Shown: positions 15,340-24,784 of the stretch, in pieces
Layout of the letters: every line of letters begins with the position of its first letter
Numbering within the stretch: the stretch's first letter is position 1
Source: CAISIP01 sp039934375
GTDB lineage: Bacteria > Pseudomonadota > Gammaproteobacteria > Burkholderiales > Burkholderiaceae_C
NCBI GenBank assembly: GCA_039934375.1
Contig: JBDTMH010000002.1
Coordinates: forward strand, 1 to 62,337
DNA length: 62,337 nucleotides
Direction: 5' to 3'
Position numbers and translations under genes: made by a program
The notes under the pieces: model-generated
The model's database searches: none
The model's input: only the letters and a program-made list of their open reading frames with translations
What the model was told of the DNA's origin: nothing

Positions 15340-18300
15340 TCAAGGGGAGGTCACCTGAGAATTGCGCGGCAATGTATCGAGCAAGCTGATCATCACGGCT
15401 ATGTCAACGGGTTTGACCAGGTGGTGGTCGAATCCAGCGTCCCGGCTCAGACGCCGATCGTTCTCCTGCCCCCATCCCGTCAACGCGACTATCGTCGGAC
15501 GCGGTAGCGCCTTGCGGCTGCGCAGACTGCGTACGACTTCGTAACCATCCATTCCCGGCATGCCGATGTCCAGCAGCATCACCGCGGGCACTCGCGTTTC
15601 GAACATCGCTATGGCCTCGGGTCCGCTATATGCGACACGTACCCGGGCACCGAGCATCTGCAACACCACGGCCAACGTGTCGACTGCATCGCGGTTGTCA
15701 TCCACAACCATCACATCCAATTGGCGCATGTCGGTCGTCGGCAATACGCCATCCGTTGACGCCTCCGCGGCATCGGACAGCATCAGTGGCAGTCGCAAGA
15801 TAAATTCGCTGCCCTGATCCGGCCCGTCGCTGCGGCCATCGAGTGTTCCACCATGCATTTGCGCCAATCGCCGGGCAAGCGCCAAACCAATGCCCAGGCC
15901 CTCCGGGCTGGGCTGCTGGGAACGATCGCCCCGGCTGAACATATCGAAAATGCGCGTCAAGGCCTCGCGCGTCAGGCCACTGCCGTTATCGCTGACGGAA
16001 ATCACAGCCGTGTCCCCGCTGCGTTGTGCCATCAGCCGGATCTTTCCCCCTGAGGGCGTGTATTTGGCTGCGTTGTTCAACAGATTGCCAAGCACCTGAA
16101 TCAGCCGCACCGGATCACCCCGCACGCACAAAGGCTGTTCCGGCAGGTCCACCGTCAATTGGTGCCCGGCGGCCTGAATCAGGTGATCGCTGGCTTCAAC
16201 CGCGGCGCGCACGATGTTGGCCAACTCGACGCGCTCCAGGCGCAACTCGAAGACACCCCGGTTGATGCGCGATATCTCCATCAGGTCGTCGACCAGACGC
16301 ACCAGATGGTCCACTTGCCGCTGCATGATGCCCCGCAAATGCTCCATATGCTTGGCAGGGGCATCGGGCCTGGACATGATCGCCAGCGCATTGCGCAGCG
16401 GCGCCAACGGATTGCGCAACTCGTGCGACAAAGTCGCCAGGAACTCGTCCTTGCGCCGGTCGGCCTCGCGCAGAGAGTCCACCAGCCCGGCATTTTCGAT
16501 TGCCGCCAGACGTGTGGCTTCTTCAGATTGGCGGCGCCAGGTAACGTCCGTACATGCGCCAATCAGAAAAATGGGCAGCAGCTGGGCGTCGCGCACGACC
16601 TTTGCGCGGTCAAAAATCCAGCGCGGCACGTCATCTCCATCGACGACGATGCGAAACTCGAGTTCAAAATCCAGTGCATCGTGAACCGCGTGCGCCAGTG
16701 TCGACTTGACCAATGGCAGGTCGTCCGCATGCACCACCGCAAGAAACTGCTCCAGCGTCTGGATGCCGGCAATCTCGGGTACACCGAAAAGCTTGCACAT
16801 CGTCGGGTCGAACTCGACAAACCGGTGCGAGCGCAGGTCGAAGCGAAACGTTCCGGTGGCTGATGCTGCCAGCGAGACCTCCAAGGTCTGCTTGGCGGTG
16901 CGCGCCTCCTCCTCGCTGCGGCGCAGCAAGGCCTCAGCGGCCTTGCGCTGCGTGATGTCGATGAACGTAGTGACCGCGCCCTTGAGTTGGCCGTCGATCA
17001 CCACCGGGTAGCTCCAGTACTCGATCGGAAAGCTGCTTCCGTCACGCCGGAAAAACTGCTGTTCCTCGGTGTGCACCGCCAGCCCCGTAACCGCGGCACT
17101 GCATATCGGGCAATCCTGCACGCCGTCGTGGCTGTCGGTGCCATGGTCATGGTGGATCACGTCTTGCAGTTTGCGGCCGACGACCTCCTCGAGGCTGGTA
17201 AATCCCAGCATGCGCAGAAAACCGGCATTGCACAAGGTCGTCGTGCCGGTGGCGTCGACGCCGTAAAAGCCGCCGGCCGAGGCATCGATCACCTGACGCA
17301 GGTAAGCTTCGCTGTCGCGCAATGCCGCCTCGGCGCGCTTTTGCTCGGTGACGTCGAGCACGATGCCAGGTAACCTGAGCGGTTGGCCGTGGCCGTCGTA
17401 CTCTGCACGGCCCCGGGCAATGAGATAACGCGTGCTGCCATCCGCATGGCAGACGCGATACGTCGCCTCATAGGGCTCGCCGCTGTGCAAGGCCGCGTTG
17501 ATGCGTTTTTCCGCCTCTGGCTTGTCGTCGGGATGCATGGCCTGCAGGTAGCGTGTGATTGGCAGGCCGGCTGCGTCGGCCTCGGACACGTCGAATAGCC
17601 GCATCAAGTTGCGGTCGGCGACGACCTGGTCCTGCACGATGTCCCAGGTCCAGGTGCCAATCTCGGCGGCTGCCAAAGTGGCGTCCAGCCGCGCACGCGC
17701 ATCCTGCAAGGCCGCATCGGTCTCCATGCGCTCGGAGATGTCGCGCACCAGACCCGACATGCGCGCCGGATGGCCATCCTCGTCCCACTGCGAGATGCTG
17801 GCGCCGACCCAAATCCAGCGCGTTGCCCCGTCGACGCGCACGATACGGCACTCGAACTGATTTTCGCGCTGCCCCGACATGGCCTGATGCCAGATGCCAT
17901 TGACCCGTTCGCGATCGTCCGGATGTACGTGCCGCAAGAAGATGTCGTAACTCCAGCCGGTCGTCGCCTGTGCGTAGCCAAAGATCCGATTGTGCTGCGC
18001 CGATACTTTGCCATTCGTCGGGTCGCGCACGTCGACGTCCCAGTGCCCGGTGCCGGTCGACGTCAAGGTGGCGCGCAGTCGCAGCTCGTTCTGATGCAAG
18101 GTCTCTTCGGACCGCCTGCGCTCGGTGACGTCCAGCGTCACGCCTGTGAGCTGCCACTTGCTGTGGCGCGAATCGAAAGCCGCCCGGCCGCGAATCGCAA
18201 TCCAGTGCACGGAACCGTCGGGCCAGTTCACCCGGCATTCGTCGTCGAGTTCTGTCGTCGCCTGCAAGGCCTCGCGCATACGGCCGGCCAGCCGATGGCG

Positions 18301-20745
18301 GTCATTCGGATAGAACCGCGATCGCCAGTCCAGAATGGGCGTAGCCGCGCCGGGCAGACCGAAATGCACCAAACACGCTGCGTCGCCGGTGAACGGACCC
18401 TCGACGTCATCGAGCTCCCATGCACCCAGATTGGCCGCCTTCAGGGTGATGCGCAGCCGTTCCTCGTTCAACGCCAGTGCCGTGTTGGCCTCACGCTGGA
18501 TCTCGACCGAGCGCAACAGCGTTGCGACGCGTACCAGCAATTCACGCGAACTGAAGGGTTTGACCAGGTAGTCGTCCGCACCCTGATCCAGACCCTTGTG
18601 TCGCTCATCTTCGCCGGCGCGGGCCGAGAGCAAGATCACTGGCACTGCCCGCAGGCTGGGCTCGTCGCGCAGCGCCCGGATCAGCGCGATGCCATCGAGG
18701 TGGGGCATCATCACGTCCGAAAGGATCAGATCGGGCCGGCGCTCGCGCGCCGCCTGCAGTGCCTGCAGGCCGTCGGAAACGCATAGCACCTCGTAGCTGT
18801 CGGCGAGCAACCGGCCGACGTAGTCACGCATGTCGGCGTTGTCGTCCGCCAGCAGCACATAGGGCAAGCCATTGGCACTTGGCCGCCGCGGCATGGCCTC
18901 AGCCATCTGCGGTACCCAGTTCCAGGCCTCATCAACATACAGTTCGGCGCTGCCGCTGTCGGGTCCGGACGCTTCGTGCACGTCGACCTGCGCGGCCGGC
19001 AAGTGGGCGCGGCCCTTGGGGATAGATACCTGGAACACGGACCCGCGGCCGAGTTCGCTGTCCACCGCGATCGAACCGCCATGCAATCTGACCAGCTCCT
19101 GGACCAGCGCCAGTCCGATGCCGCTGCCTTCGTGGCTGCGGCCCAGCGCACCCTCGACGCGCTGAAATCGCTCGAAAATGCGCGTCGTCGCGTTTGCGGG
19201 AACCCCGGTCCCGGTATCGCGCACGGCTAGCACGAATTCGTCGTGGGTTTCGCGCAGACTGACCCCGATTTCACCCGAGAAGGTGAATTTGAGCGCGTTG
19301 GAAAGCAGATTGAAGAGGATCTTCTCCCACATCGCATGGTCAACAAACGCTGCCTGTGCAAGCGGCGGACACTCCACGTGCAACTTGATGCCGGCGCGTT
19401 CACACGCGGCGCGAAAATTGCTGGCCAATTCTGTTGTCAGCTGCGCCAGGTCGGTCGCCCTGTAATGTGCACTGGTCCGGTCGGCTTCAATGCGGGCAAA
19501 GTCGAGCAGCACGTTGACCAGCTTGAGCAATCGCTTGCCATTGCGCTGCACCCCGGCAAGTTGCTGCTTCTGCCCGTGCGTGAGTTCGCCGACTGCGTCC
19601 GACAACAAGTCGTCCAGCGGACCGAGCATCAGCGTGAGCGGCGTCCTGAACTCATGGCTCACGTTGCTGAAAAACACCGTCTTCGCGCGGTCTATCTCCG
19701 CCAGCGCCTCCGCACGGCGGTGTTCAACCAGGTAGGCCTCGGCATCTGCGATCAAGTTGCCGATATGCGAGGCCGCCGACCGAAAATATTCCTGATAGTT
19801 GTAGTCCAGTGGCAGATGCGGACTCAGGCCGGCGATCAGCAATGCCTTGGCTTGCGCCTGACCTGGTGCCTGGATCCATGTGCGGATCGCTCGCGCCAGC
19901 GGCAGGGTGCCAGTCCATCCTGGCGGTGGCGCCATCGGTGTTGGCAAAGCCACGACGCTGACCTGCGGCGGTGGCGGATGGCCGGCAATGGCGTCCAGAA
20001 ACCATGGCCGGGCCCCGGCCGATGTGAAATTCGGGGGAAATAGCGCCACATCCTGTGCCAGGCCGAAACTGTGAACCAGATGGGCACTGCCGTCGCCATC
20101 GAGTTCGTACAGCGCAGCGAATGGCGCATCGGCCTGATTGGCATGCAAAGCCGTGACCGCCGCATGGCACAGCCGTGTGACGCTGTCGCGCGTCGGCTGC
20201 GGCACCAACGCGCGCAACGCGGCAAGCCGGCGCTCGCGCAGCACGCGCTCGGTGGTCTCTATGGCAGCGACGAACACACCGCCGACCCCATCGTCGTCGT
20301 CGAGTATGGCACTGTACGAAAACGTGAAGTAACACTCCTCGAGGTAGCCGTTGCGATCCATCAACATCATCTGATCGGTGAACGTGCTGGCGCTCGCGGT
20401 GTCCAGAACCGAGCGAAACATCGGGCCGATGATGTCCCATATCTCTGCAAAGGTGTCGACGGTGCTTTTGCCCAGAGCATCAGGATGCTTGCTCGGACCT
20501 AGAATGGATCGATATGCGTCGTTGTACAGCTGGGTGAACTCGGGTCCCCAGGCGATGTACATCGGGTAACCGGAATTGAGCGATATTCCTAAAGCGGTGT
20601 GCAGGCTGCGCGGCCAGTCTTCGGGCTCGCCCAGCCGGCTGTTGCGCCAATCGAACGCGCGAATACGCGCGCCCATGTCGCCCCCGCCCGATGGCAAGCT
20701 GGCGCTTTTGCGCTGGCTGCGGCGCTTTCCGTCATTGTTGTCCAT
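15340..20745 (-). CDS. Giant double hybrid histidine kinase (two kinase modules, two receivers)
   Basis: An 1801-aa protein. Order: PAS-like sensor (~30-165), GAF-like region (~170-340), HisKA with His364 (NVSHEFRTPLTLMLGPLDDL), ATPase lobe, receiver with Asp677 (ILSDVMMPHLDG), five PAS domains (~760-1400), second HisKA with His1441 (ATLSHELRNPLAPLRNAL), second ATPase lobe, and a terminal receiver with Asp1726 (LLDIGMPGMDGYE). All phospho-sites are intact. No membrane segments are seen. The ATG at 20745 has GGAG just upstream and starts the conserved sensor; longer frames upstream look non-coding. It looks like two hybrid kinases joined end to end. The N-terminal sensor matches that of the 939-aa kinase. 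No output gene is adjacent. Confidence 0.92.
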   Translation of the reverse strand: MDNNDGKRRSQRKSASLPSGGGDMGARIRAFDWRNSRLGEPEDWPRSLHTALGISLNSGYPMYIAWGPEFTQLYNDAYRSILGPSKHPDALGKSTVDTFAEIWDIIGPMFRSVLDTASASTFTDQMMLMDRNGYLEECYFTFSYSAILDDDDGVGGVFVAAIETTERVLRERRLAALRALVPQPTRDSVTRLCHAAVTALHANQADAPFAALYELDGDGSAHLVHSFGLAQDVALFPPNFTSAGARPWFLDAIAGHPPPPQVSVVALPTPMAPPPGWTGTLPLARAIRTWIQAPGQAQAKALLIAGLSPHLPLDYNYQEYFRSAASHIGNLIADAEAYLVEHRRAEALAEIDRAKTVFFSNVSHEFRTPLTLMLGPLDDLLSDAVGELTHGQKQQLAGVQRNGKRLLKLVNVLLDFARIEADRTSAHYRATDLAQLTTELASNFRAACERAGIKLHVECPPLAQAAFVDHAMWEKILFNLLSNALKFTFSGEIGVSLRETHDEFVLAVRDTGTGVPANATTRIFERFQRVEGALGRSHEGSGIGLALVQELVRLHGGSIAVDSELGRGSVFQVSIPKGRAHLPAAQVDVHEASGPDSGSAELYVDEAWNWVPQMAEAMPRRPSANGLPYVLLADDNADMRDYVGRLLADSYEVLCVSDGLQALQAARERRPDLILSDVMMPHLDGIALIRALRDEPSLRAVPVILLSARAGEDERHKGLDQGADDYLVKPFSSRELLVRVATLLRSVEIQREANTALALNEERLRITLKAANLGAWELDDVEGPFTGDAACLVHFGLPGAATPILDWRSRFYPNDRHRLAGRMREALQATTELDDECRVNWPDGSVHWIAIRGRAAFDSRHSKWQLTGVTLDVTERRRSEETLHQNELRLRATLTSTGTGHWDVDVRDPTNGKVSAQHNRIFGYAQATTGWSYDIFLRHVHPDDRERVNGIWHQAMSGQRENQFECRIVRVDGATRWIWVGASISQWDEDGHPARMSGLVRDISERMETDAALQDARARLDATLAAAEIGTWTWDIVQDQVVADRNLMRLFDVSEADAAGLPITRYLQAMHPDDKPEAEKRINAALHSGEPYEATYRVCHADGSTRYLIARGRAEYDGHGQPLRLPGIVLDVTEQKRAEAALRDSEAYLRQVIDASAGGFYGVDATGTTTLCNAGFLRMLGFTSLEEVVGRKLQDVIHHDHGTDSHDGVQDCPICSAAVTGLAVHTEEQQFFRRDGSSFPIEYWSYPVVIDGQLKGAVTTFIDITQRKAAEALLRRSEEEARTAKQTLEVSLAASATGTFRFDLRSHRFVEFDPTMCKLFGVPEIAGIQTLEQFLAVVHADDLPLVKSTLAHAVHDALDFELEFRIVVDGDDVPRWIFDRAKVVRDAQLLPIFLIGACTDVTWRRQSEEATRLAAIENAGLVDSLREADRRKDEFLATLSHELRNPLAPLRNALAIMSRPDAPAKHMEHLRGIMQRQVDHLVRLVDDLMEISRINRGVFELRLERVELANIVRAAVEASDHLIQAAGHQLTVDLPEQPLCVRGDPVRLIQVLGNLLNNAAKYTPSGGKIRLMAQRSGDTAVISVSDNGSGLTREALTRIFDMFSRGDRSQQPSPEGLGIGLALARRLAQMHGGTLDGRSDGPDQGSEFILRLPLMLSDAAEASTDGVLPTTDMRQLDVMVVDDNRDAVDTLAVVLQMLGARVRVAYSGPEAIAMFETRVPAVMLLDIGMPGMDGYEVVRSLRSRKALPRPTIVALTGWGQENDRRLSRDAGFDHHLVKPVDIAVMISLLDTLPRNSQVTSP

Positions 20746-21101
20746 GCTGGCTCCACGATAGGCGGCTCGGCAGTTCCCGGATCTGCAAGCATTTTCCGGC
20801 CGATGGCGCGCGAACATCGCATGCCGCATCAGCTTGCCAGTCGGCCGGCCCCGACATGGTAAAACGTCGCAGCGATCCGCGCGCAAGCCCCGCAGATTTT
20901 TTTTTGACGCAACAGTGCGGGTCTGCCGCAGAAGCGAATCAGAAACTACCCACGGAGCAAAGTCGGCTTGAGCGACCGCATGAGGATTTGTTGGTTTTGG
21001 GCCGATGCCTGGATGGAGCTTGTCTCGTTGTTGCGTAGGAAATTGCCTTGAGATGCCGCTTGGGCAGTGACAACTCGGCACACAACCTGACAATCGACGG
21101 C
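20746..21101. other. 356-base divergent gap (giant kinase / cardiolipin synthase)
   Basis: No gene recognised. It must hold promoters for both divergent genes. A nine-T run is at ~20896. On the minus strand a TTTCCTAC element sits at 21042-21035, within GGCAATTTCCTACGC, which is nearly the same as the sequence upstream of the hemerythrin gene (24642-24656). Confidence 0.5.
21035..21042 (-). promoter_or_regulatory. TTTCCTAC element in the giant-kinase / cls divergent gap
   Basis: On the minus strand AGGCAATTTCCTACGC is shared base for base with 24641-24656 upstream of the hemerythrin gene. The distance to the kinase start (about 290 bases) is longer than for the other copies, so it may drive a long leader or be coincidental. 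Confidence 0.3.
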
Positions 21102-22391
21102 ATGCAAAAAAGACGATCCCTTATTCTGGTCGGACTGGTCGCATTTGCCGCCGTGGCAGTTCCAGTGTGGATCTGGCTGGTCGCCAACCCCGGCGGCGAT
21201 GCTGCCAAGCTGACGCACCGGCTGACGCGCCATTTTGGTGTCGAGTCGCCTGCGTTTGCCCGCCAACTCGGCCTGTTGCTTGGGCCGGCCTTTGTCGATG
21301 GCAACCAGGTCAAGCTGCTGCGTAATGGCGACCAGATTTTTCCGGCCATGCTCGCGGCCATCAACGCCGCCCAGGTGTCGGTAACTTTCGAGACGTATAT
21401 CTACTGGTCGGGCGATGTCGGCAAACAGTTTGCGGATGCCCTGTCTGAATGCGCTCGTCGCGGTGTCAAGGTGCATGTGCTGCTCGACTGGGTCGGCAGC
21501 GCGAAGATGGATCAGGCGCTACTCGATGCGATGACTGATTCTGGTGTGGAAATCCGCCGCTTTCATCGCCCGAACTGGTCGAACATCGACAAGATGAACA
21601 ACCGCACGCACCGCAAATTGCTGGTTGTCGATGGCCGTATTGGATTCACGGGCGGCGTGGGTGTCGCGCAGCTGTGGACTGGCGACGCGCAGGATCCCGA
21701 TCACTGGCGAGACAGCCACTTTCAGTTGACGGGCCCGGCGGTCGCGCAGATGCAGGCCACGTTCATGGAAAATTGGACCAAGGATACCGGCAAGGTGCTG
21801 TACGGTCCGGCCTACTTTCCGCCCCTGGCGCCCACTGGCGACACGCCCGCGCAGGTCTTCAGCAGTTCTCCCGGTGGCGGCAGCGAGAATATGCAGTTGA
21901 TGTATCTGTTGGCGATCGCTGCGGCCTCGCGCACGATCGATCTGTCGGCCTCGTATTTCGTGCCCGACGCACGCAGCATCGACGCGCTGGTGGACGCACT
22001 CAAGCGCGGCGTGGTTATCCGCATCATCGTGCCCGGTGAAATGATCGACAGCGAAATCGTGCGCAAGGCCTCACGTGCGCAATGGGGCGCACTGCTGGCG
22101 AACGGCGCGCTGATTGCCGAGTACCAGCCGACGATGTTCCATTGCAAGGTGATGGTGGTCGACGGGTACCTGGTATCGGTGGGCTCTACCAATTTCGACA
22201 ACCGATCGTTCAAATTGAACGATGAAGCCACACTCAACATCCTGTCGCACGACTTCGCGGCTGAGCAGGTGCGCGTCTTCGAGACTGACCTTGCGCGGGC
22301 GCGCCCCGTAACTTATGCCCAGTGGCTGGACCGGCCACTGCAGGAACGGGCTCAGGAGTGGTTCGCGTCACTGCTGCGGTCGCAACTCTGA
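21102..22391 (+). CDS. Cardiolipin synthase / phospholipase D family protein
   Basis: A 429-aa membrane-associated enzyme expected to form cardiolipin (or transfer phosphatidyl groups). The N-terminal helix is SLILVGLVAFAAVAVPVWIW. The first HKD motif is THRKLLVVDGRIGFTGG, and the second is FHCKVMVVDGYLVSVGSTNFDNRS. Both catalytic His-Lys-Asp sets are complete. One N-terminal helix and this length fit the ClsB/ClsC-like group rather than ClsA. ATG at 21102 is used; the frame extends 18 codons further upstream without a helix or ribosome site. It stands alone between the giant kinase and a stress-type gene. Confidence 0.88.
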   Translation: MQKRRSLILVGLVAFAAVAVPVWIWLVANPGGDAAKLTHRLTRHFGVESPAFARQLGLLLGPAFVDGNQVKLLRNGDQIFPAMLAAINAAQVSVTFETYIYWSGDVGKQFADALSECARRGVKVHVLLDWVGSAKMDQALLDAMTDSGVEIRRFHRPNWSNIDKMNNRTHRKLLVVDGRIGFTGGVGVAQLWTGDAQDPDHWRDSHFQLTGPAVAQMQATFMENWTKDTGKVLYGPAYFPPLAPTGDTPAQVFSSSPGGGSENMQLMYLLAIAAASRTIDLSASYFVPDARSIDALVDALKRGVVIRIIVPGEMIDSEIVRKASRAQWGALLANGALIAEYQPTMFHCKVMVVDGYLVSVGSTNFDNRSFKLNDEATLNILSHDFAAEQVRVFETDLARARPVTYAQWLDRPLQERAQEWFASLLRSQL

Positions 22392-22459
22392 CATATTGCC
22401 GGACTCAGCGCACACGCCTGCCGCAGCGCTGGCAAGCGTACGGCTGGTACCAACGAGTC

Positions 22460-22963
22460 CTAACCGGGGATGGGTCGGTCTGCCAGGCGCTGCCAGGCAT
22501 CGCGCGCGGCCAGGCGAGCCATTGCCCATTCAAGGTCAGATGTGCCTCGCGCCTCAATCCATCCACTCGCCAATTCGGATTCAACTTCGTCGAAGCTGCG
22601 CGTCGGATAACGGCCATACGCCGTGACACCGTAGTGGTATGCCGGCGCATAGGGTTCGAATCCTGCAGCGTGCGCCGCGTAGGGCCGGTGCTCGAAGTTC
22701 TCGCGCCAGTAAGCTACTTCGCTGGTCGGGTCAATGCTCTCGGCGACACTTTTGCCTGCCAGCCCACCCACGATGGCGCCAAGTGCAGTGCCCACCAGAG
22801 TGCCGACCGGTCCTGCGGCAGTGCCGGTGATGGCGCCCGCCAGGGCGCCGCCCATCGCCGCTCCCAGGCCGGTGCCAACCGGATGCGCGCCTGGGGTCCC
22901 GCTGATAGGGTCGCGGTTGGGCTCGGCGTTGTACAACTTGGACGGATTGCCTGAATCGCTCAT
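22460..22963 (-). CDS. Glycine-zipper protein, stress-type (paralogue of 6182-6724)
   Basis: A 167-aa protein. Residues ~30-78 are a glycine/alanine zipper (VGTGLGAAMGGALAGAITG and onward). The C-terminal half repeats the paralogue's pattern: YWRENFEHRPYAAHAAGFE, then YGRYPTRSFDEVESELASGW, then ARLAARDAWQRLAD. The start has GGGAG eight bases upstream. A GTCCTAC element lies 130 bases upstream. No signal peptide is seen. Both copies keep the YWR-N and FD-VE motifs, so the C-terminal half probably has a specific partner. Function unknown. Confidence 0.75.
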   Translation of the reverse strand: MSDSGNPSKLYNAEPNRDPISGTPGAHPVGTGLGAAMGGALAGAITGTAAGPVGTLVGTALGAIVGGLAGKSVAESIDPTSEVAYWRENFEHRPYAAHAAGFEPYAPAYHYGVTAYGRYPTRSFDEVESELASGWIEARGTSDLEWAMARLAARDAWQRLADRPIPG

Positions 22964-23066
22964 GGTGGAACTCCCTGATATTGCGCGCCGTGGAGGCCAG
23001 TGCGCGGTGTGACAAACAAAGAAACACGTCAGCAGACAGCGTATGCCGACTGCGCCCGAAAGCACA

Positions 23067-23096
23067 GTGCCCCGGCGCCGCGACCGGCTGTAGGAC
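23067..23096 (-). promoter_or_regulatory. GTCCTAC element upstream of the second glycine-zipper gene
   Basis: On the minus strand GTCCTAC occupies 23096-23090, 127 bases before the ATG at 22963. The second block is not conserved (CGGGGCAC). Confidence 0.38.
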
Positions 23097-23301
23097 ACGG
23101 GCGCATGGCGTCGCCGATTCGAAACTCGGTCAGTTTCTGGCAAGACGGACGCCTTTGTCCGGGTCCGCGCTTGCTTGTGCTCCTACATACGGCCGCGGCG
23201 CACCGTGCAATCGTGCTGAAGCATCGGCCCGTCCGGCGGCCGCGCAGAAAGGCGTCATATGGCTACTGGCAACAATCGTCTGTTGTGGCAACACCCGCAT
23301 C

Positions 23302-23916
23302 AGCGCGGCCGAAATGAAAATGGCAACCCAACTCATTGATGAAATGAGCGGGAATTTCGACCCCGCCGTTTTCAGCGAAGAGTTCCGCGACAGTGTCATG
23401 AAGCTGATCAAACACAAGGTCGGCCAGCAAGCCCGTGGCGACCAAAAAGAAGGCCGCATGAAGGCCGACCCGCTCTCGCGCTACAAGGCCAAAGGCAACT
23501 TCGGCGCAACGCCAGCCTTGCGCAAGTGCCGGCTCAAGTTCGCCTTGTACGGTCATAAACTGCGTGGCCGCTGGACTCTGGGGCGCATCGGTCGCGGCGC
23601 AGAGTCTGACGTCAAGGCGCAATGGTTGCTGATCAAGGAGTTGGACGACTGCGTGCGCCGTAGCGAAGATTACGACGTGCTCGAGGCGCATCCCGACAGC
23701 GTCGCCAACGTGGGTGATGCTGCCAAGGCCGCACTTGCCGCTGCACCCAAAGCCCCGCTGCCCAGGATCGGCGGGTTCACGCAGCCCCAGGGCTCCCGCG
23801 TGGCTCTGGGCGCACTGCTGCTCGGCGTGTACGGCGACGATGGCCGTCTTCATTACGGGCGTGGCGCGACAACCGCTAGTGCGTGGTCCGGTATGCGGTA
23901 CCGGCCACTTCACTGA
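23302..23916 (+). pseudogene. Remnant of a Ku-LigD end-joining locus fused in one open frame
   Basis: Three pieces lie in one frame. EMKMATQLIDEMSGNFDP followed by FRDSVMKLIKHKV (23311-~23427) is a Ku C-terminus. MKADPLSRYKAKGNFGATP (from 23458) is the LigD N-terminus. LKFALYGHKLRGRWTLGRI and QWLLIKELDD, ending near PDSV (~23533-23703), come from the late part of the LigD phosphoesterase domain. Finally GGFTQPQGSR and GALLLGVYGDDGRLHYGRG (~23770-23865) match the LigD ligase OB domain. The Ku core, most of the phosphoesterase domain, the nucleotidyl-transferase core and the polymerase are missing, so no end joining is possible. The frame is unbroken, which is odd for wreckage. Where a product would start is unclear. 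Confidence 0.7.
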
Positions 23917-23977
23917 CCCAGGCCATGCGGCTGCTCGGTTTCGACCCGCTCGGTCCACCACGGCAGGGAGCCGCCAG

Positions 23978-24628
23978 TTGAACCCGCTGTCCGTGAGCCA
24001 TCCGCTGCGTGTGCGAATGCGGCAATTCGCGCGCCTGCATCCGGCGTTGGCGCTGGTCGAGTACGACTGCAACACCGGGTATCTTGGCTGGACCGCCGCA
24101 TGCAGCAACAGCCTGGGTATTCCGATTTTTCTGCAACCCGTGTCGGTGCGGCATTGGTTGTCACTGTTTGATCGGTCGACGCGCAAGTTGATGTGGCGGA
24201 CATGCGCGACGCTGCTTACGCAGCGCGGCACCAACCACGTGCTCGATCTGCCCTTCGTCACGCTGGCGGACGGCCGTACAACCGCCCTGACGACGCAGAT
24301 CGACATCAGCTACGCCCCCGATCAACGTCCCACCCGGATGTCGGTGATGGTTCTGCGCCTGGACGGCGCCGAGGCGGCAGGCAAACGTGCCCTGCACCGT
24401 CACGCGCGACGATCAGCCGACTCCGCAGGCTATACACGCTCACCAGACATTCCCGACAGTCCCAGCCATGCGATGCGCGGCCGACTCGGCGCAATTGCCG
24501 CTGCGGTCGAGGTGCTGCGGAGCGGTGTCGGAGACGACCGCATCCGCGAACGCGCATTTCAGATCATCGATCGACAAACCCAGCAACTGACGAGTCTGGT
24601 TGCAGCGACATATGACCCGGATGGATGA
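23978..24628 (+). CDS. Orphan HisKA-like protein lacking an ATPase lobe
   Basis: About 216 aa. The C-terminal ~60 residues read SHAMRGRLGAIAAAVEVLR, then a helical segment ending IIDRQTQQLTSLVAA. This matches the two-helix dimerisation and phosphoacceptor domain of histidine kinases (SHELRxPLxAIxxAxExL), including the His, but there is no ATPase domain after it. The N-terminal part has a PAS-like feel (LVEYDCNTGYLGWTAACSNSLGI, then RTTALTTQIDIS). Start TTG 23978 is chosen for the GGGAG seven bases upstream; GTG 23993 is an alternative. It may be a truncated kinase or a phosphotransfer-like partner for the hybrid kinases nearby. Confidence 0.5.
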   Translation: MNPLSVSHPLRVRMRQFARLHPALALVEYDCNTGYLGWTAACSNSLGIPIFLQPVSVRHWLSLFDRSTRKLMWRTCATLLTQRGTNHVLDLPFVTLADGRTTALTTQIDISYAPDQRPTRMSVMVLRLDGAEAAGKRALHRHARRSADSAGYTRSPDIPDSPSHAMRGRLGAIAAAVEVLRSGVGDDRIRERAFQIIDRQTQQLTSLVAATYDPDG

Positions 24629-24647
24629 CGATCGCGCGCTAGGCAAT

Positions 24648-24677
24648 TTCCTACGCGCGGTGCACCGTTTTGCCTAT
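24648..24677 (+). promoter_or_regulatory. Shared CCTAC-N18-CCTAT element upstream of the hemerythrin gene
   Basis: TTCCTAC (24648-24654), N15, then TTGCCTAT (24670-24677): the third full copy with spacing identical to 4988 and 6850. It is 131 bases before the hemerythrin ATG and may also serve the catalase gene downstream. Confidence 0.5.
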
Positions 24678-24784
24678 TCAATGCCAGCGTGCACTGCGCA
24701 GAATGGAGTTGCGCCAGCGAAATGGCGGCGTCCGGGCAAATCGGCCCGGATGCCGACGCGAACCCAACCAACAAAGGAAACACA

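Noticed and set aside
20890..20905. Nine-T run as a terminator
   Set aside because: It has no stable stem next to it and lies in a divergent promoter gap, so a terminator is unlikely.
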